From Cloacibacterium caeni_C (GTDB lineage: Bacteria > Bacteroidota > Bacteroidia > Flavobacteriales > Weeksellaceae), in NCBI GenBank assembly GCA_002422665.1, contig DITA01000140.1:1-15981 (forward strand): a DNA stretch of 15,981 bases, in the 5' to 3' direction. Positions 6,002-12,463 of this stretch are shown here, one piece after another. How positions within the stretch are numbered: position 1 is the first letter of the stretch; every line of letters starts with the position of its first letter. The notes beneath the pieces were generated by a model. That model did not search any database. It worked only from the letters and a program-made list of their open reading frames with translations, and was not told where the DNA came from. The position numbers and the translations under genes were made by a program.

Positions 6002-6970
6002 TTAAAGATTTGGGATAAGTCTCCAAATATCAAAATTATCCCAACTTCTTTTTGTGTCGCTATTTCCAGCATTTGAACTGAAATAGATAGATCCATCAAC
6101 TCCAAAAGATGGTGTAGCATTCCAGGTATTTCCTGTGGTAAGTTGTTTTACATTTCCTCCATTTACATCCATCAAGAAGATATGAGATGAGATTTGTGTT
6201 CCTGATTTATTTTTTTCTCGTTTACTGAATACAATCCATTTTCCGTCTGGCGCGTATTTAGGATGAACATAATCAAAATCTCCACTCGTTAGTTGGGTTT
6301 GCTGACCAGTTTCCAAATTGTAGATGAAAATTTGAGAAAAGTTACCCACTTTTTTACTAAAGAGGAACTCTTTATTATTTGGGTGTGGATTCGGAGAATC
6401 TCCCGCTCCTAATAACGTAAAATTTAATCCGCTAGGATCCATAGTGCAAAGTTGATAGTCTGTTCCTATTTTAGTGCTAAATAATATTTTATTAGTTGCT
6501 TTTAAAAAAGAAGCTGAATAATCATCATCACCATTAGAATTAGCAGACACATAATTTATTCCTCCTTGGTCAATTCTGGATTTTGCAATTACTGGTTTAG
6601 AAGGTACAGCATAAGTAAAGTAGAATCCTTTACTGTCTGCCATCCAAGAGGGGAACATGCAACCTTCTGTAAGTAGTGGAGTAGTTCCTTGTGTGCCAAT
6701 AGTTTTAAGATCTATGTGAGATCTTTTAGAGCCAGTTTGGCTAGGGTCTATCGTGTGGTAGAGTAATTTTTTTCCGTCTGGACTAAGAACTGGAAAGAAA
6801 TTTTGTAAATTATCATCAGTTACTCTTGTAAGTTCTTTAGCATCTGGAGTAACTGCTGGAGCTAGGTCTACTTGAATAATACTAGTCATTTTTTTTGCGC
6901 CACAATTGTGGAGAATCAGCGAAAAAACGAGTATGCTAAAAGCAATTTTTAAAAAAATAATTTTCTTCAT
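6002..6970 (-). CDS. TolB-like beta-propeller (PD40 repeat) lipoprotein
   Basis: A 322-residue exported protein. It has a lipoprotein signal peptide (MKKIIFLKIA, then a hydrophobic run) ending in LILHNC, with Cys23 as the likely lipidated residue; Asn just before the Cys is unusual. The rest is a series of WD40-like/PD40 propeller blades with the pattern P..SPDG..(L/I)..: about 59-72 (FPVLSPDGKKLLYHT), 106-120, 191-206, 236-250 (HPKYAPDGKWIVFS) and 286-300. This resembles the TolB C-terminal propeller, but it is not tolB itself: there is no N-terminal TolB domain and no tol-pal neighbours. It probably works in the envelope as a binding or scaffold protein; the partner is unknown. It is the second gene of a two-gene operon, 37 bp after the small lipoprotein gene, and is divergent from a PAS-LuxR regulator. 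Confidence 0.82.
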   Translation of the reverse strand: MKKIIFLKIAFSILVFSLILHNCGAKKMTSIIQVDLAPAVTPDAKELTRVTDDNLQNFFPVLSPDGKKLLYHTIDPSQTGSKRSHIDLKTIGTQGTTPLLTEGCMFPSWMADSKGFYFTYAVPSKPVIAKSRIDQGGINYVSANSNGDDDYSASFLKATNKILFSTKIGTDYQLCTMDPSGLNFTLLGAGDSPNPHPNNKEFLFSKKVGNFSQIFIYNLETGQQTQLTSGDFDYVHPKYAPDGKWIVFSKREKNKSGTQISSHIFLMDVNGGNVKQLTTGNTWNATPSFGVDGSIYFSSNAGNSDTKRSWDNFDIWRLIPNL

Positions 6971-7007
6971 AGTCTTTTGTTTAAATGTTTTTTTATTTCT
7001 AAGTAAT

Positions 7008-7211
7008 TTAATTTGTTCTTACTGGTCCTGCAGCACTTCCAGATGAATTGTTAGGATTGTTTTTGTTAGAGTTGTTTTTCATTTGCTCATTGAGCATATT
7101 TAAATAATTACTTCTTTGGTTCACACTGTTTTGTGGCGCAGCACAATTTTGTAAACAGGTAATTATTAAGTATAACGCAAGTGATAGTTTTAAGGAATTG
7201 AGGATTTTCAT
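7008..7211 (-). CDS. Small Asn-rich lipoprotein, unknown function
   Basis: A 67-residue predicted lipoprotein. The basic start MKILNSLK is followed by a hydrophobic segment and the lipobox-like CLQNC, with Cys23 the likely lipidated residue. The mature part is only about 45 residues, polar and low-complexity, rich in Asn, Ser and Gln. I do not recognise a family. Support for it being real comes from the good signal peptide, its position 37 bp before the propeller lipoprotein on the same strand, and the shared, unusual Asn-Cys processing site in both proteins. It may be a partner or tether for the propeller protein (inference). Confidence 0.65.
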   Translation of the reverse strand: MKILNSLKLSLALYLIITCLQNCAAPQNSVNQRSNYLNMLNEQMKNNSNKNNPNNSSGSAAGPVRTN

Positions 7212-7293
7212 ACTTGTTGTTTTATTTTGATAGAAAAATGAGAATTAAGTAGAATTAAGATATAATTTTCACAAAGTTGGCTGTTTTGATTTC

Positions 7294-7323
7294 AAAAAAA
7301 AATACCTAATAGTAGGTATTTTT
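7294..7323 (-). terminator. Terminator-like hairpin in a divergent intergenic region
   Basis: A perfect 11-bp stem (7298-7308 with 7313-7323) with a 4-nt loop, followed by nine T on the minus strand and TTTTTAT on the plus strand. No gene ends here: the flanking genes (7211 minus, 7478 plus) point away from each other. It may therefore be an attenuator in the leader of the lipoprotein operon, or the end of a short RNA. Confidence 0.6.
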
Positions 7324-7477
7324 ATAATTAATTTTTCACTAATAAGACAATTTTATTATATTTATATTAAGTTTATTGTTTTTATATTGATTAATTATTA
7401 TGTTTTTTATTGAAATGGTGATTGGGTTTCATTTTTAATTTCGAATATATAATTTAAAGTTTTTATACATCACGACT

Positions 7478-8254
7478 ATGGCAAAAGAAATAATTAAATT
7501 TGATGTCATGAGAAAAACTTGGAATAAAATTTCAAAATTTCATGATGGTTTAGACGGTTCTAATTTTGAGCTTGAAGTATATAAAAAAATGTTTAATTTG
7601 TTTCATTTTGGGCATTACTATTACTATATTTTCAATGCTGCTACTGCAACTATAGAATGGATGAGCGAAGAAGTTAAGGATGTTTTAGGTGTTTCTGAAC
7701 CCATTACTGCAGAATATATTTTTGAAAATATTCATCCTCAAGATAGAAAACGATTTATAGAACATGAGCATGCTGTTACGAATTTTTTTGAGGAATTGCC
7801 TCCAGAAAAAGTACTCAAATATAAAGTAACTTATGACTACCGTTTAAAAGATTTTTTTGGAAACTATAAATGGATTCTTCAGCAGGTAGTAACTATTCAA
7901 AGTGATGAAAAAGGAGCAGTAATAAGAACTTTAGGAGTTCATACCGATATTTCATATTTAAAAAGAGATAATAAACCCTCGGGACTTTCTTTTTTAGGAT
8001 TAGAAGGAGAGCCTTCGTATTATAATGTTGCTGTAGATAGGCTTATTTTTATTCCTTCTGATGAAATTTTCACTTCTAGAGAAAAACAGATACTCGAACT
8101 CGTTGTACTAGGCAAAAGTTCAAAAGAAATCTCACAAAAATTACATATTTCAAAGTATACAGTAGATACACACCGAAAAAACATTCTTGCAAAATCTGGT
8201 TGTGAAACAGTTCCAGAGCTTATTGCAAAAGCTATTCAGGAATCGTGGGTGTAA
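7478..8254 (+). CDS. PAS-domain LuxR-type transcriptional regulator
   Basis: A 258-residue cytoplasmic regulator. A PAS-like sensor domain covers roughly residues 45-160 (YYYIFNAATATIEWMSEEV, then IFENIHPQDRKRF, then GNYKWILQQVVTIQ, ending GVHTDISYLK, the usual PAC end). A LuxR/GerE HTH lies at about 197-255 (FTSREKQILELVVLGKSSKE, then ISQKLHISKYTVDTHRKNIL). There is no receiver domain, so it is not a typical two-component response regulator; the PAS domain probably senses a ligand or interacts with a partner. The gene is divergent from the small-lipoprotein/propeller operon, which is its most likely target (inference). I use the first ATG, as MAKEIIKFDV is followed by continuous family-like sequence; ATG at 7508 is possible. 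No TAnnTTTG box is seen upstream, so it may use another promoter type. Confidence 0.88.
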   Translation: MAKEIIKFDVMRKTWNKISKFHDGLDGSNFELEVYKKMFNLFHFGHYYYYIFNAATATIEWMSEEVKDVLGVSEPITAEYIFENIHPQDRKRFIEHEHAVTNFFEELPPEKVLKYKVTYDYRLKDFFGNYKWILQQVVTIQSDEKGAVIRTLGVHTDISYLKRDNKPSGLSFLGLEGEPSYYNVAVDRLIFIPSDEIFTSREKQILELVVLGKSSKEISQKLHISKYTVDTHRKNILAKSGCETVPELIAKAIQESWV

Positions 8255-8620
8255 TTTTATGAGCACACGGTTCTGTATTTTTTCACTTTCAGGCACGCTT
8301 TCCGCACTCGCTTTTTAATTTTTCGCCAAAGCTCAATCCTCAAAAAAAAAATTAAAAGAGCTCAAACAATGCTTCAATCGTGGCTAGTTTTTACGGGAAG
8401 TTTTTCTTTTCACTTTGCTAAACTACCCCGTCAAAATTTTCGTAGAAAATTTTGCCACCTCTCGTTTTTTTTTAACGAAAGGGAATTCTTTACGTTCTCA
8501 ACTTTGAAAACAATCGACGCTCGCTTCGCTCGCGCCATAAATCTTATAGACAAAATCTAATCATTTTTTACTTGGCTCTTTTTATTTGGCTCTTACAAAA
8601 TCCTTATCTTTGCATTTGCA
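8255..8620. other. Gene-free, hairpin-rich stretch, possibly a structured RNA
   Basis: No credible protein gene lies here; the 63-codon open frame at 8369-8560 has low-complexity content and no start context. Visible structure: TTTTAATTTTT (8313-8323) pairs with AAAAATTAAAA (8347-8357), and CAAAATTTTC (8432-8441) pairs with GAAAATTTTG (8445-8454) around a GTA loop. CGCTCGC is directly repeated at 8518 and 8527. Read on the minus strand, the phrases GCCACGATTGAAGC and GCGAGTGCGGAAAGCG resemble recurring intergenic sequences I associate with flavobacterial genomes (memory only). The right end holds the sigma-gene promoter. Confidence 0.5.
8585..8612 (+). promoter_or_regulatory. Promoter of the sigma-factor gene
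   Basis: TATCTTTG (8605-8612) is a good TAnnTTTG -7 box. TTTG (8585-8588) stands 16 nt upstream, somewhat closer than usual. The ATG at 8621 is 8 nt after the box, so the leader would be at most a few nucleotides. Confidence 0.55.
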
Positions 8621-9169
8621 ATGGAAAAACCAGAACTTTTACAACTCATCTTTTTGGCCAAAGAGAAGAATCAGAAAGCGCAAACGAAACTGATTAATCA
8701 ATTTTGGACAGACGTTTTTTCTTTCGTGATGAAAAAAGTTCATGATGAAAACGCAGCAGATGAATTGACGGTTTCTGTTTTTTCTAAAGTATTGGCAAAA
8801 TTAGATTTGTATGATGAGAATTTCCAGTTTAAAACATGGGTTCTTACCATCGCTCAAAACACAGTAATTGATTATTGGCGCAAAAAAAATCGGGAAACCG
8901 AAGAAACTATGGACGGTTTTCAGGATTTTAAAAATCAATTCGAAAAATCTCCTGAAGAAATTATGATTTCTGTGCAGGAAGAGAAAAAAATCATCGATGC
9001 GGTTGCCAAAATGGACCACAATTATCAAAAAATTATCCATTTGAGATTTTTTGAAGAAAAAAGCATTAAAGAAATTGCAGAAGAACTCAATCTTTCTGTT
9101 GCCAATACCAAAGTGAGAATTATGAGAGCCAAAAAAGTTTTGGCAGAATTGTTAAACGAAAATGAGTAG
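8621..9169 (+). CDS. RNA polymerase sigma factor, ECF-like sigma-70 family
   Basis: 182 residues with only regions 2 and 4, as in group IV (extracytoplasmic function) factors. Region 2 spans about 25-92: DVFSFVMKKV, NAADELTVSVFSKVLAKL and the -10-reading helix FQFKTWVLTIAQNTVIDYWR. An acidic linker (ETEETMDG...) follows, then region 4 at about 122-177 with the HTH IKEIAEELNLSVANTKVRIM that reads the -35/-33 element. Length is typical. No anti-sigma gene adjoins it: the next gene is lipA, 187 bp downstream on the same strand, so its regulator and stimulus cannot be inferred from context. The gene has a near-leaderless TAnnTTTG promoter, suggesting it is transcribed by the housekeeping sigma factor. 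Confidence 0.92.
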   Translation: MEKPELLQLIFLAKEKNQKAQTKLINQFWTDVFSFVMKKVHDENAADELTVSVFSKVLAKLDLYDENFQFKTWVLTIAQNTVIDYWRKKNRETEETMDGFQDFKNQFEKSPEEIMISVQEEKKIIDAVAKMDHNYQKIIHLRFFEEKSIKEIAEELNLSVANTKVRIMRAKKVLAELLNENE

Positions 9170-9171
9170 AA

Positions 9172-9203
9172 AAGTCGGAAGTTAGAGGACAGAAGTCCGA
9201 AGG
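9172..9203. repeat. 7-bp-period degenerate array after the sigma gene
   Basis: Consecutive 7-mers aagtcgg, aagttag, aggacag, aagtccg, then aagg, starting 2 nt after the sigma-gene stop. It has the same period as the arrays before the CinA gene but a different unit. Confidence 0.55.
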
Positions 9204-9242
9204 TTTCCCAAAATCAATTTAATAAATTTGCGCACTTTGCAA

Positions 9243-9260
9243 ATTCATCTTTAGATGAAT
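9243..9260. other. Small hairpin in the sigma-lipA gap
   Basis: ATTCATC (9243-9249) pairs perfectly with GATGAAT (9254-9260) around a TTTA loop. There is no T-run, so it is not a convincing terminator; its role is unknown. Confidence 0.4.
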
Positions 9261-9303
9261 CACTGCGAACTTAAAAATATTTTCAAAAATTGTAAAAGAA
9301 AAT

Positions 9304-9321
9304 CTTTGCGTTCTTTGCGTT
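9304..9321. repeat. Exact 9-bp tandem duplication, CTTTGCGTT x2
   Basis: CTTTGCGTT occurs at 9304-9312 and 9313-9321 without a gap. It lies just before the lipA -7 box, and the first copy holds the TTTG used as a possible -33 element, so the duplication offers two alternative -33 elements. Confidence 0.6.
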
Positions 9322-9339
9322 TAAAAAACAGTATTTTTG
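9305..9339 (+). promoter_or_regulatory. Promoter of lipA
   Basis: TATTTTTG (9332-9339) matches TAnnTTTG, and TTTG at 9305-9308 lies 23 nt upstream, the same spacing as at two minus-strand promoters in this window. The leader to the ATG at 9357 is about 11-13 nt. Confidence 0.55.
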
Positions 9340-9356
9340 TAAATTCAAATTAAATA

Positions 9357-10223
9357 ATGGAAAATCAAATTCAAGATACCACTACCAATAAACCAAAATG
9401 GATTCGTGTAAAACTTCCTACAGGAAAAAATTACAGAGAACTCAGAACTTTGGTTGATAAATATAAACTGAATACCATTTGTCAAAGTGGTTCTTGTCCG
9501 AACATGGGAGAATGTTGGGGAGAAGGAACCGCCACTTTTATGATTTTAGGAAATATCTGTACCCGAAGTTGTGGATTCTGTGGAGTGAAAACAGGTAAAC
9601 CGCTTGATGTAAATTGGGATGAACCCGAAAAAGTAGCACGTTCTATTAAATTAATGAAAATCAAGCACGCCGTTTTAACTTCTGTTGACCGAGATGATTT
9701 GAAAGACATGGGTTCTATTATCTGGGCAGAAACCGTAAATGCGGTGCGTAGGATTTCTCCGGGAACGACTATGGAAACGTTGATTCCAGATTTTCAAGGA
9801 ATTCATAAACATATCGATAGATTGGTAGAAGTAGCGCCAGAAGTGATTTCTCACAACATGGAAACCGTAAAAAGATTAACCAGAGAAGTGAGAATTCAAG
9901 CGAAGTACGAACGTTCTTTAGAGGTATTAAGATATTTAAAAGAAGCCGGACAAAACCGTACGAAAACTGGAATTATGCTCGGTTTGGGCGAAACCAAAGA
10001 AGAAGTTTTTGAAACCATTCAGGATGTGAGAAATGCGAATGTAGATGTAATTACGATTGGGCAATATCTTCAGCCAACTAAAAAGCATTTGCCAGTAAAA
10101 CGTTTTGTAGAGTTAGAAGAATTCGAAGAATACAGAATTTTTGCAGAACAGTTAGGTTTCCGTCATGTGGAAAGTTCGCCTTTGGTGAGAAGTTCTTATC
10201 ATGCAGAAAAACATATTCATTAA
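9357..10223 (+). CDS. lipA: Lipoyl synthase
   Basis: A radical-SAM enzyme that inserts two sulfur atoms at C6 and C8 of octanoyl groups bound to lipoyl domains, forming the lipoyl cofactor of the 2-oxoacid dehydrogenases and the glycine cleavage system. The 288-residue length is normal. Both iron-sulfur cluster motifs are intact: the auxiliary cluster motif CQSGSCPNMGEC (Cys42, Cys47, Cys53) and the radical-SAM motif CTRSCGFC (Cys68, Cys72, Cys75). The C-terminal RSSY motif provides the conserved Ser that completes the auxiliary cluster. The start at ATG 9357 fits the family N-terminus and a good upstream promoter. lipB is not in the window. It precedes the CinA gene on the same strand, but a symmetrical repeat array lies between them and no terminator is seen, so co-transcription is possible. 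Confidence 0.97.
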   Translation: MENQIQDTTTNKPKWIRVKLPTGKNYRELRTLVDKYKLNTICQSGSCPNMGECWGEGTATFMILGNICTRSCGFCGVKTGKPLDVNWDEPEKVARSIKLMKIKHAVLTSVDRDDLKDMGSIIWAETVNAVRRISPGTTMETLIPDFQGIHKHIDRLVEVAPEVISHNMETVKRLTREVRIQAKYERSLEVLRYLKEAGQNRTKTGIMLGLGETKEEVFETIQDVRNANVDVITIGQYLQPTKKHLPVKRFVELEEFEEYRIFAEQLGFRHVESSPLVRSSYHAEKHIH

Positions 10224-10225
10224 TT

Positions 10226-10290
10226 GAGTTACGGGATTCGAGTTATGAGATTCGCATTTGGTAACTCGGAACTCGGAACTCGAAACTCGA
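10226..10290. repeat. Inverted pair of 4 x 7-bp tandem arrays before the CinA gene
   Basis: Left array (10226-10253): gagttac, gggattc, gagttat, gagattc. Right array (10263-10290): aactcgg, aactcgg, aactcga, aactcga. The units are reverse-complementary in core (GAGTT / AACTC), with equal 28-bp arms and a 9-bp spacer (10254-10262), so the whole can fold as a hairpin. The right arm ends 7 bp before the CinA start codon at 10298. Confidence 0.8.
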
Positions 10291-10297
10291 AATTTTT

Positions 10298-11554
10298 ATG
10301 AAAAACGCTGTCCTTATTACGATAGGAAACGAGGTTCTGTCTGGAACTACGGTAGATACCAACTCTAATTTTATTGCAAAAGAATTATCAAAAATTGGGA
10401 TTTCTGTTTCGCAGATTTTTACCATTTCAGATGAAATAGAAATTATTAAAAATACATTACAAAACGCCTTTCAATTGACTGATTTGGTGATTACAACAGG
10501 CGGACTTGGCCCAACTAAAGATGATAAAACCAAGAAAGCTTTTTGTGAATTTTTTAATGATGAAATTGTTTATGACGAAGAAACTTTTCAGCATCTGAAA
10601 ACCAGATTAGAACGCATTGGAAGGCTAGAAATCATCGAAAGAAACAGAGAACAAGCCATGATTCTTTCTAAATCTAAAGTTTTCCAAAATCATAATGGAA
10701 CTGCACCGAGTTTAATGGTAGAAGATAACGGCAAAATAGCGATTTGTCTTCCTGGTGTTCCTTATGAAGTGAAACCTTTGGTGAAAGACCAAATTATTCC
10801 TTATCTACAAAGAGAATTTGAATCTAATTTTTTGAAAATTAGAACCGTTTCAGTGGTGAATTATCCTGAAAGTTTATTGTCTGATGCTTTAGAAGACTGG
10901 GAACTTAATTTGCCTAAAAATTTTTCGCTTTCTTATTTGCCAATCGCTAATAGAGTGAAGTTGAAATTAACGGCTTCAGGAAAGGATTTAGACGCTTTGG
11001 AAATTCAATTAGAAGAAGAAATTTCTAAAATTAGACCATTGCTGAAAGCGCACATTATTTCTGAAAATGGAGATAAAATAGAAGAAATTCTGCACGATTT
11101 TTTAATTTCAAAAAAACTCACGATTTCTACGGCCGAAAGTTGTACAGGTGGAGAATTATCACATTTAATTACAAGTGTTTCTGGAAGTTCTAATTACTTT
11201 TTAGGGGGAATTTGCACGTATCAAACGCAGAAAAAAATGGAGATTTTAGGTGTTTCTGAAGATTTAATCAAAGAGAAAACGGTAGTTTCAGCAGAAGTTG
11301 CACAAGCAATGAGTTTGGGTTGTCAGCAATTATTCAAAACGGATATTGCACTTTCAACTACTGGAGTAGCAGGACCAAATTCAGATGAGTTCAATTCAGA
11401 AATTGGTACTGTTTTTTATTCGATTAGAGTAAAAGATTTTGAAAAAACGTTCAGATTGTATCTTCCTCATTTAGAGCGCAAAGATTTTATGAATTTTGTT
11501 TCGCAGAAAGTTTTGCAGGATTTAATTCAGATTTTAATTCAAGAAAATCTTTAA
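10298..11554 (+). CDS. CinA-family protein (MoCF-like domain plus nicotinamide-nucleotide amidase domain)
   Basis: 418 residues with the full two-domain layout of CinA. The N-terminal molybdopterin-binding-like (MoCF/COG1058) domain begins MKNAVLITIGNEVLSG and includes the TTGGLGPTKDD loop (about 66-76). The C-terminal CinA/PncC domain begins near 265 and has TAESCTGGELSH with the expected catalytic Ser281, then STTGVAGP (353-360). In characterised members the C-terminal domain converts nicotinamide mononucleotide to nicotinate mononucleotide plus ammonia, a pyridine-nucleotide recycling step, and the N-terminal domain can act as an ADP-ribose pyrophosphatase. The competence/damage name is historical. 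The stretch after TGVAGP (NSDEFNSEIGT) differs from the glycine-rich form common elsewhere. The start at ATG 10298 matches the family N-terminus and follows a repeat hairpin that may influence its translation. Confidence 0.93.
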   Translation: MKNAVLITIGNEVLSGTTVDTNSNFIAKELSKIGISVSQIFTISDEIEIIKNTLQNAFQLTDLVITTGGLGPTKDDKTKKAFCEFFNDEIVYDEETFQHLKTRLERIGRLEIIERNREQAMILSKSKVFQNHNGTAPSLMVEDNGKIAICLPGVPYEVKPLVKDQIIPYLQREFESNFLKIRTVSVVNYPESLLSDALEDWELNLPKNFSLSYLPIANRVKLKLTASGKDLDALEIQLEEEISKIRPLLKAHIISENGDKIEEILHDFLISKKLTISTAESCTGGELSHLITSVSGSSNYFLGGICTYQTQKKMEILGVSEDLIKEKTVVSAEVAQAMSLGCQQLFKTDIALSTTGVAGPNSDEFNSEIGTVFYSIRVKDFEKTFRLYLPHLERKDFMNFVSQKVLQDLIQILIQENL

Positions 11555-11617
11555 AAATCGCCTTTCTCATGTAATAAAATGGCGCAAACAGTTGTTATAT
11601 CTTTAAAATAATGTAGA

Positions 11618-11672
11618 ATGAAATCGCCATGATGAAAAAAATCAAACATCAATGAATGTTCAGCGATTGCAT
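11618..11672 (+). ncRNA. Structured 5'-leader element, copy 1
   Basis: ATGAAATCGC (11618-11627) pairs with GCGATTGCAT (11663-11672) in a 10-bp stem with one mismatch. Inside it, AACAT (11645-11649) pairs with ATGTT (11656-11660) around a 6-nt loop. The 3' flank GACCTTTAAAAAAA is nearly identical to that of copy 2 at 14710-14767. The ATG of the GIN-domain gene follows 27 nt after the outer stem. TATCTTTA at 11598-11605 is a one-mismatch -7 box upstream. It could belong to a known flavobacterial RNA family such as Flavo-1; I cannot confirm this. Confidence 0.6.
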
Positions 11673-11699
11673 AAGACCTTTAAAAAAAAATATCTATTT

Positions 11700-12362
11700 A
11701 TGAAAAAAATAATTTTTAGTTTCCTAGTTCTTTTGGTTCAGGTAGCTTATTCGCAAACTTCCAAAAATTTTGGAGATTTCAGCGCAGTAAAGGTTTATGA
11801 TAGAATTAATGTAACCCTTGTAAAATCCAGCGAAAATAAAATTCAGGTAAAAGGAGATGATCCAGATGTAGAAATTGTCAATAAAAATGGAGAACTCAAA
11901 ATCAGAATGATTCCTACTAAGCTTATGCAAGGCGACAAAGCTGAAGTGACTGTTTTTTATGAAGATATTAACGAAATTCAAGCCAGTCAAGGCTCTAAAA
12001 TTACTTCTGATGGAGCAATAGACAGCAAAATGCTGAGCATTACTTCAAACGAAGGTTCTACTTTAAACTTACAAGTAGATGTGAATTTATTGAATTCTAA
12101 AGCCAATTCTGGTGGTATCATTAATGTGTCTGGAACCGCTGAAATTCAAGATATTTTGGTGAATTCTGGTGCACAATTTTACGGAAGAGATTTAGATTCT
12201 GAAACCGTTACCATCACTGCAAATGCAGGTGGATTTGCAGAAGTAAATGCCTCTAAAATCCTTAATGCCACAACTAGAGCAGGCGGAAATATAGACGTCT
12301 ATGGTTCTCCCAAAGACAGAAATACCAAAAATGTTTTAGGCGGAAAGATCACTTTCAAATAA
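11700..12362 (+). CDS. Secreted GIN-domain (DUF2807) protein
   Basis: A 220-residue exported protein. The signal peptide MKKIIFSFLVLLVQVAYS is followed by a likely cleavage before Gln19, so it is probably periplasmic or surface-exposed rather than a lipoprotein. The mature part is a GIN/DUF2807 auto-transporter-adhesin-head-like beta-solenoid: FSAVKVYDRINVTLVKSSEN opening strand, then short Ser/Asn/Gly-rich repeats such as SQGSKITSDGAI, SNEGSTLNLQVD, NSGAQFYGRDLD and NAGGFAEVNA. Many Bacteroidota genomes carry such proteins; their function is not established. I start it at ATG 11700. The reading frame runs further up to 11652, but that would translate a structured leader element and push the signal peptide inward. 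A strong terminator follows directly after the stop, so it is a single-gene unit. Confidence 0.85.
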   Translation: MKKIIFSFLVLLVQVAYSQTSKNFGDFSAVKVYDRINVTLVKSSENKIQVKGDDPDVEIVNKNGELKIRMIPTKLMQGDKAEVTVFYEDINEIQASQGSKITSDGAIDSKMLSITSNEGSTLNLQVDVNLLNSKANSGGIINVSGTAEIQDILVNSGAQFYGRDLDSETVTITANAGGFAEVNASKILNATTRAGGNIDVYGSPKDRNTKNVLGGKITFK

Positions 12363-12370
12363 ATAAATCG

Positions 12371-12399
12371 AAGCCAAAGTTTTAAACTTTGGCTTTTTT
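12371..12399 (+). terminator. Intrinsic terminator after the GIN-domain gene
   Basis: AAGCCAAAGTTT (12371-12382) and AAACTTTGGCTT (12384-12395) are perfect complements, so a stem of about 9-10 bp with a short T/A loop forms, followed by TTTTTT. It begins 9 nt after the stop codon at 12362. Confidence 0.9.
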
Positions 12400-12424
12400 G
12401 ATTTTAAAACGTAACAATTTCTTA

Positions 12425-12432
12425 TAAATTTG
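12425..12432 (+). promoter_or_regulatory. -7 promoter box of the first M13 gene
   Basis: TAAATTTG matches TAnnTTTG. A TTG at 12398-12400, inside the terminator T-run, lies 24 nt upstream. The leader to the ATG at 12464 is about 25 nt and lacks the structured element found before the second M13 gene. Confidence 0.45.
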
Positions 12433-12463
12433 TACTTATTCATCATTAATTAATCATACAGAA

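Noticed and set aside
6002..6970. Calling the propeller lipoprotein tolB
   Set aside because: It has PD40 blades but lacks the N-terminal TolB domain and any tol-pal neighbours, and it carries a lipobox.
8369..8560. 63-codon plus-strand open frame in the gap before the sigma gene
   Set aside because: Phe/Arg-rich, built over hairpins and repeat-like DNA, without start context or recognisable domain; the region reads better as non-coding.
8621..9169. Sigma/anti-sigma pair
   Set aside because: No anti-sigma-like membrane protein adjoins the sigma gene; the next gene is lipA.
10226..10290. CRISPR-like array
   Set aside because: Units are 7 bp, contiguous and inverted in two halves; no 25-40 bp repeats with unique spacers and no cas genes.
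11652..11699. 16-residue upstream extension of the GIN-domain protein
   Set aside because: It translates the structured leader and hides a normal signal peptide; the equivalent frame in the second leader copy stops after six codons.
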